27,593 nucleotides of DNA, taken from positions 461,153-488,745 of the forward strand of contig WELB01000069.1 of the NCBI GenBank assembly GCA_009602725.1, read 5' to 3'. The notes beneath the pieces are model-generated. The model was not told the origin of the DNA. It did not search any database and saw only the letters and a list, made by a program, of their open reading frames with translations. This document shows positions 1 to 7,561 of this stretch, one piece after another. A program made the translations under genes and the position numbers. Positions within the stretch are counted from its first letter, which is position 1. Each line of letters begins with the position of its first letter. This DNA comes from Spirogloea muscicola. Lineage: Eukaryota; Streptophyta; Zygnematophyceae; Spirogloeales; Spirogloeaceae.

Positions 1-107
1 GGGCTGGACAAGCCAGCCCGAAAAAGAATGAACAAAGTACGAGTAGGGGGCCAGGGGAAGCGCTAAGGAAAGCAAGCACAAAACGAAGCATAGCTGCTAC
101 GAATCAC
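1..107 (-). repeat. LINE 3' module with GGGCTGG hairpin
   Basis: Read on the minus strand this is the non-coding tail downstream of the LINE stop codon at 108-110. Bases 1-19 form a perfect 7-bp stem (GGGCTGG, loop ACAAG, CCAGCCC), next to an A-rich stretch (T-rich on the minus strand). The same order (hairpin, A-run, GAATGRACAAAGTACGAG, then a stretch ending in GCGCTAAG) recurs at 494-600 and, in the other orientation, at about 9360-9450. It is a repeat, not a gene. Whether the hairpin guides reverse transcription is inference. Confidence 0.7.
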
Positions 108-456
108 TCAGTAACCCCTGCTAAGCAGCCGCAGATCAGAGAGGCTAGGCGCCTGGAAGGGGGTCCCCTGGCCAGAGCCAGAGGCAGCAGCGAGTGCGCG
201 GCCGGCACGAAGGTGTAGCGCGCGGGCCATAGACCGCTGCAGCGAGATGGCCAGGCGCATACGGTAGACTTGCGCTAGCGACCCAGCTGCAGGGAAGTCC
301 ACCGGCTCCCCATGGAAGCGACGGGCGATGGCGTGGCGGGCGAGCTGGTTGAGCAACTCGAGCCACCGAGCGCCCAGCGCCCCGTGGGTGTCAATTGCCA
401 ACGGGAAGATTTCGTCTTCCCGCGGATGGTCGGCGTACTTAAGCTCTTTTGCCCGA
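108..456 (-). pseudogene. LINE ORF C-terminal fragment
   Basis: Minus-strand reading frame matching the C-terminal end of the retrotransposon protein seen at 8732-9260 and 14203-15060. The shared pattern is D-H-P-R-x-D-x-x-F/I-P, then a D-I/T-x-G segment, a W-x-x-L-L segment, then V-Y-R-M-R and S-L-Q-R-S, ending SLSDLRLLSRGY and stop. The segment that should precede it (zinc finger and endonuclease core) is missing: the frame runs upstream into a 3' module at 462-600, so this piece is truncated or interrupted. It is a dead fragment. Confidence 0.65.
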
Positions 457-461
457 GCGGC

Positions 462-600
462 GCAGGAAGAAAGAGCTCGCCCATTGAGGATAGGGGCTGG
501 AACAGCCAGCCCAAAAAAGAATGGACAAAGTACGAGAAGGGAGCCAGGGGAAGCGCTAAGAAAGACAAGCACAAGAAGAAACAAAGCAGCTACGAATGAC
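462..600 (-). repeat. LINE 3' module with hairpin 494-512
   Basis: Near-identical to 1-107: stem GGGCTGG at 494-500, loop AACAG, CCAGCCC at 506-512, then six A's and the same downstream sequence. It also carries the box CTCGCCCATTGAGGATAG just before the stem. It follows the stop codon of the fragment at 601-690 on the minus strand, as a 3' UTR would. Together with 1-107 it makes a direct repeat about 493 bp apart. Confidence 0.7.
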
Positions 601-700
601 TCAGTAAGTCCTGCTGAGCAGCCGCAGATCAGAGATGCTAGGGTCCTGGAAGTGGGTCCCCTGGACAGAGCCAGAGGCAGCAGCTAGGGCTCTTCCGGGC
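601..700 (-). pseudogene. LINE ORF terminal codons
   Basis: On the minus strand this encodes the last ~30 residues of the LINE protein (ending SISDLRLLSRTY and stop). The sequence differs from the 108-190 copy at only a few positions. The upstream frame is broken by the inverted 3' module at 700-760, so the fragment is not contiguous with the endonuclease piece at 760-1130. Confidence 0.6.
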
Positions 701-760
701 TGGGCTTTTGGGCTGGCTTGTCCAGCCCCTATCCTCAATGGGCGAGCCCTTTCTTCCGGC
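700..760 (+). repeat. LINE 3' module, inverted, hairpin 710-728
   Basis: Stem GGGCTGG at 710-716, loop CTTGT, CCAGCCC at 722-728, followed by the same CTATCCTCAATGGGCGAG box as in the 462-530 copy but in the opposite orientation. The pair 462-530 and 700-757 therefore forms an inverted repeat around the LINE terminal codons. Nothing in it looks coding. Confidence 0.65.
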
Positions 761-1177
761 ATGAAGGTGCAGCGCACGGGCCATGCGGGCGCAGGCGACC
801 GCATACCCAGCCTTGGTGGCACATTGGACTGGGTGGGAACGGTCGTATGCGTCGGTGGTCACCACGTCCAGGAGAAGACGTGGCCCGCCGGCCTGTGAGG
901 TGGCCACCAGGTCTACGCGACGAGCGTGGGGACCGTCGGCCCTTTGCTGGAGCGGCATGACGGCGGAGTTCTCCGCTGCCACCGAAGCCAGCCTCCACCA
1001 GGATGCCATGCATCGCATCGCGGAGGCCGTCGTGGGCCGCTGTCCGCTCGCCGCCGTGGTCGCAGCGCAGAACATGAGCGGCCAGCTTCCCAGGCTCGGC
1101 CTCTCGCTCGCCACAGTCGCACTGACGCACACCCTGGAGACATGGCGGCGGCAGTCCCAGGAGCCGGTGGACGGCAC
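735..1177 (-). pseudogene. LINE zinc finger and restriction-like endonuclease fragment
   Basis: Two minus-strand frames together give the middle of the LINE ORF. One holds a CCHC-type finger (C-D-C-G, about 12 residues, H-V-L-R-C) followed by a segment like the H-N-L-L-R-D-A-M region of the other copies. The second holds the endonuclease core, RRVDLVATSQAGGPRLLLDV, which lines up with RRLDVVATPRSGGPRLLLDV at about 8780-8840. The two parts lie in different frames, so at least one frameshift separates them. The order finger then endonuclease is that of RLE-type non-LTR retrotransposons (R2, CRE, NeSL, Dualen/RandI groups). It is diverged and dead, and older-looking than the 8400-9260 copy. Confidence 0.65.
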
Positions 1178-1243
1178 TGCGAAATACCTTGGAAAAGGAC
1201 TACACTACAAACACAAGACGATGCAGAGGGAAGCTCAGTACCC

Positions 1244-1459
1244 GCGAGTGAGCAACAAGTCTGAGTAGCTCGCTGCAGGGAAAGAGGCACTCCGCCGAGA
1301 CCAACAGGCGGCAGCCATAGCACGGCCTGCTCGCGCGTGGACGGCGTAGGCAAGAAGCGTTGAAACGAGACCGCCACGCGCATTCGGAATACCTGGGCGA
1401 GTGTACCGGCGGCGTTGAAGCCGGGCATCGCCCCATTCATGAAGTACATTATAGTTCAA
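1244..1459 (-). pseudogene. LINE ORF C-terminal fragment, 5'-truncated
   Basis: Minus-strand remnant of the C-terminal end of the LINE protein: the motifs AAGTLAQVFRMRVAVSFQR and, in a neighbouring frame, Y-S-D-L-L-L-T-R-G-Y before the stop match the same positions of the other copies. Two frames are needed, so it is frameshifted. It ends near 1459, where AT-rich sequence without similarity to the element begins. Confidence 0.55.
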
Positions 1460-2150
1460 GGGTGGTCAGATGTTTTGTGATTGGCACCAGCGATTAAAAT
1501 GCATCAGCAGGTTCAATACATTTGAAGACTTGCATTTGCGACATGATTGTTGTTCTTCTGCATATACTGCCAAATGATAATACTTGCATCGCATTCGTTC
1601 TCGTGCTATAGCAATTATACAACACTTCGTCATTGTATACAATATATACTTGGCAACAAGTGCAGCTTCGAGATGCCGAGGATGGGACTGTTAAGGTTTA
1701 TGGCAGGCTCGTTCAAGCAAGCATGAAAACATGAAGACCAGACAGCTCGTCTGAGGACGCAACACGTTGTAAGGCTACAGCCGAGCCCTACCCCTTGCCT
1801 TGATGTCCGCACAAACGTTTGACTTTCGCCTAATACCCTTTCATGACCTTAAAGTACATATCACAATATTTTCCTTATGGCTGCTTGAGGACAGGCCACT
1901 GAAAGGTAAGAATGCAGTGAAGGAAAGCTGTTTCTTCAATGTGCACGAAATGGCAGCTGGGCCAAAGTTAGAAGGTGCAACATGTATTGGCTTGGCTTGC
2001 AGAAGTTGTGTAGCACAGTACAATGATGGGCTTGGACCTCAGGAACTGCAGAGCCGGCTGCAGCAGTATGGCCATGTGAAGCAGGGCACATACGAGTTAT
2101 GGGCTGGGAAGAAGTACGAGAATGATGCATGTCAACGTTGCTGCGAGATT
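1460..2150. other. No supported gene; AT-richer sequence
   Basis: Base composition drops in GC compared with both sides. The open frames present are short (the longest about 130 codons at 1800-2192), show no recognisable motif and are not supported by splice-linked neighbours. The segment abuts the LRB copy 1 downstream flank but has no counterpart beside copy 2, so it is either unique sequence or an unrecognised repeat. Confidence 0.4.
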
Positions 2151-2640
2151 TCGTCCTTGATCAGCTTGCCAGAGGGTGGGGCACGTAACTGAGCTGGTTA
2201 TTCCCCTGCACTGAATAGGGACTTCCTCCAAAGTTCATGCCTAGTTTCTGCTGGCTGCCATGTGTGAAGTCCAAGTTGAGGCGGCTTCCCCTGAGTGAGT
2301 AGCAAGCAACAACCATACCCTGCCCAACTTACGGAAGTGACTCGTGAGCTCCTCAAGCTTCAGAAACTTTGCACTTCGTACTTCAAAGACCCTTGACAGC
2401 TTGACCAAGACTTCACAGAAGTTTTCTGCAAGCTTAAGAAGAATACATAAACAGTGCATCGAGATGAGCTTCAAAATTGTGGCATCTCCTGCTTCCTACC
2501 AGTATAAACGTCCAAGGTACCTTAAATCAGGACACTCCTACCATCACGTGCTCCTAAATTGTGGAGCATCAACTATCTGCTAAAAGGAGCCACGAAGGAG
2601 TGACTCCTGCTCCAAGTTGATTCTTGTAAGTCCGGGAAAT
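2150..2640 (-). repeat. Downstream flank of LRB copy 1 (inverted copy at 13030-13515)
   Basis: The reverse complement of this stretch aligns with 13030-13515, downstream of LRB copy 2, so the duplicated unit extends at least ~480 bp past the LRB stop codon. Shared landmarks include a run encoding LKLEELTS followed by a GTAAGTT-like splice donor, and a later short frame ending KLIKDEIS-x-x-R and stop. These could be the last exons of another gene or part of a long 3' region; no family is recognisable. The copy 1 version has indels relative to copy 2. Confidence 0.55.
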
Positions 2641-2644
2641 TTTT

Positions 2645-2836
2645 GTGTATTTGGAACAAACGAAGGCCAAATGGCCAAGTACAAAGGCAAGCGCATCTGA
2701 AGACCTATATAATCTACAGCAGATTGACCCGCTCAGTAACCTTGGGTCAATACAGAAAGGTCGCTAATCGATGCCTGAATACTAGATGTCAGATACGAAG
2801 CCCTTCTGCCACTAGAGCTCGCCCAGTTTTCTGGTG
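2645..2836 (+). repeat. ~192-bp interspersed repeat, copy A
   Basis: About 90 percent identical by eye to 13774-13970, same strand, starting GTGTATT and ending CTGGTG. It includes the palindrome GGCCAAATGGCC. In LRB copy 2 the matching 3'-region position (about 13000-13045) lacks it, so copy 2 gives an empty site and shows that A is an insertion into the LRB copy 1 3' region. No long open frame and no terminal inverted repeat are seen. It could be a SINE or a small non-autonomous element. Confidence 0.6.
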
Positions 2837-2868
2837 CAAGGGCGAAGGTGAGGAAAATATTGAAATGG

Positions 2869-5800
2869 CTACGTCTTTAGTTGCTTGTTTGTGTCACTTT
2901 GCACGAGGTGGAAATCAGCAAAGACAGACATCACACCGTTTTGGACGTATTCGGTGTTGTCCTGCACCAATTCAGACCAATCCGAACGCTTGCCCTGAAT
3001 AACAGGGACTCCCCAGGCGCCTACATTGCGGCCAAACCCCCTTGTCTCTTTGGCACAGAGGTTGTCATAGTGGCCCAAAGGCCACCTCTTTGCATAGAAG
3101 ATAGAGCTCACCTGCAATAAAACAGATATTGGTCACCTGACATCCTTATAGAGAGGCAGCAACCACCTAGACACAAGACCCTCAATGTTGTACTCATACC
3201 TGCAGAAATTTACTGGTGCAGTATGCACAATGCCACCTGATTCTGGCTAAGACGATGTGGATGTAATACATACATTTGAGCTTGTAAGCACAAACAAATG
3301 AACGTAAAAACGTGGCATTTACGTCCTGCAGGCAACCCACAATGATCCCTCACCTGAATGTCAGGGTATACATTTTGATTTTTCTCAAGATGTAAGTTTA
3401 TTCTAAGAGTTTGTTTTCCATCCTCCCCTTGACAACGTTTAGCTGACAGATAGAAAAAGTGTTCTCCAATACCAGAGCTGGCAGAATGTACTGTTGCATT
3501 GATTGCTAGTGCCTGCAGAGTCAAACTCAAAGTGCATCGTAGGTGTCAGATCACAGACGGCTTCTCAGGACAAAGCCCAGCTCTCCGTAGCTCAGCCAAG
3601 TATCCAGCAGAGCGTCAGCCATTTGATCGCAAGAACGTGGAACGAGACACTGTACTTGAAGTCAAGAACTTTCAGCACCACAGAACCAAACAAAAGCATA
3701 GAGCCAGGTGACAGATTTATCATTTCTGACTGTCTCAACAGGTAGCACTGACTGCTTTCAACGCGACACAGCACACTGCATGTCATTGGTCACAATCAGT
3801 GTCCAGCAATGTCAAACATTGTGAGGTGCAAGGTCGCAAAGATCACCTGCAACCTCTTCAGATGGATGTCATAATGCACATGACCGGTGGAATTGCGATT
3901 ACAACTACGCTGCCAGAAACGACGATGCTGATCGGCAGACCCCTTCATCAGCTGCAGTTGCTTGACAAGGCTGCAGAATGCATGCCAGGCGAGTACTCAG
4001 GTATTTGGCACGGGATTATGTTATCTGCTGATTATGTGGTGATGTTGTGAATGACAACACCACAGGCATTGACCACTGGGTTGTTTACAGCTAATAGGCA
4101 CCTCCCCAACGCCGGTATATAACCAAATTCAGAACTTTGAGCAGCCAGCAATTTAGTCACCCACCTGTACGAGCAAAACCAAGTAGCCTCCGTAACAAGG
4201 GCTCGGCAACACTTACTGTCCATCTCCGGAGCCTTCAGTACCACCTCCTCTAACTCCTCGCCTGTCATTAAGGGAAATCTCACAAGCTCGGCGAGTTGAG
4301 CAGTCACCTCCTTCCTTTCTGCCATGTCTGGGTAATTGTGACGCACCCACTCCACCATTGCGGCAAATGCTGTCTGCTCGTTCTCAATGTTCAAGTCATC
4401 ACTTGCCAGCAAAGTCTGCAACAGAACGAGCAAGCTAAATTACAGGCTCCAAGAACTCGACTTGGTGTGACAGGCTGCTTATACGTCCGCACTTGCATGG
4501 AAGACAACGAGCAGCGAAGAAGGCTACCATACACCTTCAAGAGTAAACGACACTTCACACATTGGAAGCAGTCAGACCTTTATGCTAAATTTTGTCAAGC
4601 CCAGAAACTCTGATTCTCTGTGTACTTTCTCAAGGTCACTGAAATGATCCACAAGGAAATCCCGGCTCTTCTCTATTAGCTGCGCCACGCCACTGAGCAT
4701 ACAGACTACAAGGTCAGCCTCAAGTCATCCTGCTTGCGAGTAAGGGCATTGCGCAAGGGCTGAGCCCTGTCACCTGATCTAACAACTGTGGATCTCTTTA
4801 TATTCCATGTCAGATTCTCTGCATGCATGAGCTACGCAGGAACACTGCAAAGATAGCAAGAACAACGTGAGATCTGACTAGAGCATATGCAGGCATCGTA
4901 AAAGGGAGAAAGCATTTCAGACCTTTGATCTTGCATGTTCTTCAACAGGTCAAGAAAAAGGCAGCTTGTTGCTACTGTAAGCGCCAACTTGTGCAGCCTG
5001 TCAAGGCAGAGTATCATGCACTCGCTGACTTCAAATCTGTCAGCAACCTTTGAACATCCGAATGAAACATTTTGGATCACTCACAGTCTCTGGCATTTCT
5101 CCTGCAAAAGTTATGCACAAGGTGGACAGTATGAGCTCCTTTGCAGTCTTCGCCCAGTGTCCTGACTATCACGAGGTAGAGGCCCTAAGCACCACAGTGG
5201 GAGGAGCAATCAAGTTGCGACACCCACACAGAAATCTGATACTTCCAGGTCCTCCAAAATGTTGCCCAGAGCTGTAAACGCACGGTGTCAGGAAGCTGAC
5301 CTGTATAGATGCAGTGGAGCAGCTCAGTAACAGTTTGTTCCTCTGCACATGAAACCAGCAGGTGCATTACAATCAAGACATGAAGTGCTGCATTCCTACA
5401 GACTTTGACCCAGCAGGTTGCTTGTGACGATGACCAATTTGAGATGTGCAACAATGCAATAACAACAATGCAACAATGTATGCTTTGACTAACCGTCCGG
5501 CGTGACCTCGATACTGACCACGGCACCAATCGCAAACTCCTTGAGGCCGCAGCGAATGACTTCCGGAAGTACAAAGACTTCGCTGCCAGATGGCAGACAA
5601 CAGGTGCAGCTCGACAATCTTGGGGACGGGAAGCGTAGACGTCCCAGGCGAGTCCACAGCCTGGCTTGGAGCTGCTGCAGAAACGACGCCGCTGCAGGTC
5701 AGAGAAGGACGTCTGATTTGTATACGGTCCTCGAACGCCATAACTGGCAGTGCCAGTTATGGTCAGGTCATGGGTTCCTAGCGGTTACCTCGCTGTGAAC

Positions 5801-6044
5801 CAGCGTCTCGCTCCGAGGAAGGGCCATCCTGGTGGCCGGGCGACGCGCACGCTCCTTCGATAAGCGGCGGAGCCGCGTCCTTGCCCTCAAGTGCAGCTTG
5901 CGGCGGCAGCTCATCAAGCTGGATCACAGAGCCGGCGACGACCTCTAGCCGGATGACGCGATCCGAGAAGCTGGGGTTGTTGAACGCGAAGCTGAAGTCG
6001 TACCGCTTGGGGTCGCAGCCAGCGGCGGCTGCCATGACCACCAT
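2869..6044 (-). pseudogene. LRB/POB1-like BTB-BACK protein, copy 1 (decayed)
   Basis: Relative of plant Light-Response BTB (LRB/POB1) proteins, which act in the nucleus as substrate adaptors of CUL3 ubiquitin ligases. Seen, minus strand: exon 1 at 6044-5789 with the family signature FAFNNPSFSDRVIRLEV; exon 2 at 5691-5494, the BTB start (PKIVELHLLSA); exon 3 with F-I/C-Y-T-G; exon 4 with VADRFEVSECM; BACK exons at about 4710-4595 (VAQLIEKSRDFLVDHF) and 4433-4150 (LLASDDLNIENEQTAF); C-terminal exons ending at the stop near 2869 (FIFYAKRW-like, then G-F-G-R-N). Lesions: exon 2 is 3 bases shorter than copy 2 through three separate 1-base losses, which shifts part of the BTB frame, and an extra A near 5048 in exon 4 shifts the frame to a TGA. 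Its upstream region lies 790 bp away, behind a LINE insertion. Introns are kept, so it arose by DNA duplication. The family call is strong; loss of function is inferred from the indels. Confidence 0.82.
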
Positions 6045-6069
6045 TGTGGGTGCGGGCTCTTGGTGGGCG

Positions 6070-6076
6070 CCCACAA
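6070..6076 (-). repeat. Target-site duplication, right copy
   Basis: TTGTGGG on the minus strand. Here the LRB copy 1 leader resumes (TTGTGGGCGCCCACC) directly after the LINE 3' end. The intact leaders of copies 2 and 3 carry this heptamer (or TTGTGGG with one upstream change) only once, so the second copy belongs to the insertion. Confidence 0.65.
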
Positions 6077-6866
6077 GAGAGAGAAGGCGCGCGGGGCGCA
6101 TGAATTGAAAGGGAGGCCAATTCAAGCCAATACATTGTTCAGGCAGAGTCGAGTGCAGACTAAACAATGCTACATAATACGGAGACCTAATCTAAGGTAC
6201 CTAAGATGACATTAGTACCCACGGGTGAGCACAAACAAATCTGACAAGCTAACTTGGGGAGCTGGAGCGCCGCCACGAAAGCCGGAGGCCTGACTTAGAG
6301 CACGCCCTGCACGTTGATGAAGAAGGAAGAAGTGGCACTCCCAATGGGGGCAAGGGCTGCGAAAAGCCAGCCCAAAAAGAATTAACAAAGGTTCAGAGGG
6401 GCCTAAGAGCGGTGAGCAGCTACAAAGGGGCCTGAGGATGCAATGGTAAAACAGGGGGAGGATGGATCACTCAGTAAGTACGAGTGAGGAGCCTCAGATC
6501 CGACAGACTAGCTGCCGGGAAGCTATCACCCTGACGAAAGCCAGAGCCCGCAGCGAGATCGCAGATGCAGAGCGTGGGCCATGGACCGCTGCAGGGATAC
6601 AGAGAGGCGCATCCGATATACCTGAGCCCACGAGCCCGCGGCGTTGAAGTCGGCTGGCTCGCCGCGTCTGCGGGACACAGCCCGCCGCGCATGCCTAGCC
6701 AATAGGTCAAGCCACTGGGACCCAAGAGCCCCGTGCACGTCCACCGCCAAGGGGACGAACTCGTCGGCAGGTGGGTGATCGGAGTGCTTGGCCGCCTTGC
6801 AGCGAGCGGCCTTCGAGGCAGCGTGGCCGGCCCGCGAGGCAGAGAGCCCCAGGTTGGAGCGGTCGA
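6077..6866 (-). mobile_element. 5'-truncated LINE insertion in LRB copy 1 leader
   Basis: A 790-bp minus-strand piece between two TTGTGGG copies. It starts inside the LINE ORF (frame 6873-6526: DEFVPLAVDVHGALGSQW, then VYRMRLSVSLQRSM), and reaches a stop after LSDLRLLTRTY at about 6471. A 3' module with the stem near 6354-6374 (GGGCTGC..AAAAGCCAGCCC) follows. Next comes a second terminal segment (LSDLFVLTRGY and stop at about 6220), and it finishes with the shared LINE 3' end (GGCCTCCCTTTCAATT ... CGCGCGCCTTCTCTCTC). The 5' truncation plus short target duplication is typical of target-primed reverse transcription. The doubled 3' end suggests a nested or chimeric template. Confidence 0.7.
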
Positions 6867-6873
6867 CCCACAA
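6867..6873 (-). repeat. Target-site duplication, left copy
   Basis: TTGTGGG on the minus strand, joined upstream to the LRB leader (GGCGCGCCGTTTGTGGG) and downstream to LINE coding sequence (TCGACCGCTCC). It matches the copy at 6070-6076. Confidence 0.65.
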
Positions 6874-7020
6874 ACGGCGCGCCGCCTGGGGAAGCGGACG
6901 TGCGCCCTAGCCGCCCTCGCCCTCACCCATGCATGCATGCATCATGCATCACGAATATCACAGCCCAGTCATCATGCAAGGGGTCGCAGCCATCGCCCCC
7001 TCTTGATGAGGCTTAGATTT
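6874..7020 (-). promoter_or_regulatory. Displaced LRB copy 1 upstream region
   Basis: The minus strand matches the ~150 bp just upstream of the ATG of copy 2 (about 9770-9905) and copy 3 (15180-15325): GGGGGCGATGGCTGCGACCC, then a CATGCATGCATGG cluster, GGGTGAGGGCGAG, and GGCGCGCCG. It is cut off from the copy 1 ATG at 6044 by the LINE insertion. The position suggests promoter/5' leader; no TATA box is evident. The function is inferred from conservation in three copies and adjacency to the start codons. Confidence 0.55.
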
Positions 7021-7053
7021 CAGGAAGTAGACGCTTCGAGTGGAGGGCGATGG

Positions 7054-7190
7054 CTAAGAGTGGCCAGCCCAGAAAGAGGAATGAACGAAGTTCGAAGGGG
7101 CCACAGAAAATGCTAAAGAGAAGGCGCGCAATGCGCATGAAATTGAAAGGGAGGCCAAGTCTAGCCTTACAAGTGTCCTGTTGACTGGGT
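7054..7190 (-). mobile_element. LINE 3' end fragment and module
   Basis: The minus strand carries the LINE terminal sequence (GTCAACAGGACACTTGTAAGG, then GGCCTCCCTTTCAATTTCATG, then GCGCGCCTTCTC), as at 9285-9350 and 15075-15140. It is followed by the TTTAGCATTTTCTGTGGCCC form of the 3' module and the stem GGGCTGGCCACTCTTAGCC at about 7050-7070. No coding sequence remains. Confidence 0.6.
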
Positions 7191-7560
7191 GTGGCGCTAG
7201 GGTTTCACCGCGTCGGGCCCATGTCGGGGCGCGCGCTCTAGGCCAGGCAGTCCGCTTGGCAATAAAGGAGAGCGCGACAGTGCCCAGTAACCAGTATCCA
7301 GTATCCAAAGTCTCAAGGTCTCCCTATCTACTTGTATCGAGTCTCAAGGTGTCCCTATCTACTCGTATTCAGTCTCAAGGTGTCCCTATCTACTCGTATT
7401 GGGTGACCACCCCGAAGGATGGTCGCTATCTACTACACAGTCAAATTTCACAAGTTCTTGAGTTGTTTATCTGTTGTGATCTTTGGCAACTGACAACAAC
7501 TGTTGACCTTTATCAGACAGTTCTTCCTGTCAGCTGGCCAAGGTTTGTTATCGTCTAGAC
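7191..7560. other. Non-coding spacer with 31-bp tandem repeat
   Basis: No recognisable protein. It begins with a GC-rich stretch containing an AATAAA, continues through the 31-bp repeat (7309-7401) and ends in AT-richer sequence just before the reverse transcriptase fragment. It could be the remains of another element's untranslated or terminal-repeat region, but I see no paired copy in the window and no clear TG..CA ends. Confidence 0.35.
7309..7401 (+). repeat. Tandem repeat, 3 x 31 bp
   Basis: Three consecutive 31-base units start at 7309, 7340 and 7371, each beginning AGTCTCAAGGT and containing CCCTATCTACT. Units 2 and 3 differ only at the last base; unit 1 has a few changes. The array lies directly upstream of the LINE reverse transcriptase fragment. 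Confidence 0.85.
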
Positions 7561-7561
7561 C

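Noticed and set aside
1800-2192. 130-codon plus-strand frame
   Set aside because: It has no recognisable motif, no splice-linked partner and an ordinary base composition; part of it overlaps the LRB copy 1 flank antisense.
7181-7560. Solo LTR of an LTR retrotransposon
   Set aside because: An AATAAA and a TGTTGAC start are present, but there is no paired LTR, no TG..CA ends, no target duplication and no primer-binding site.
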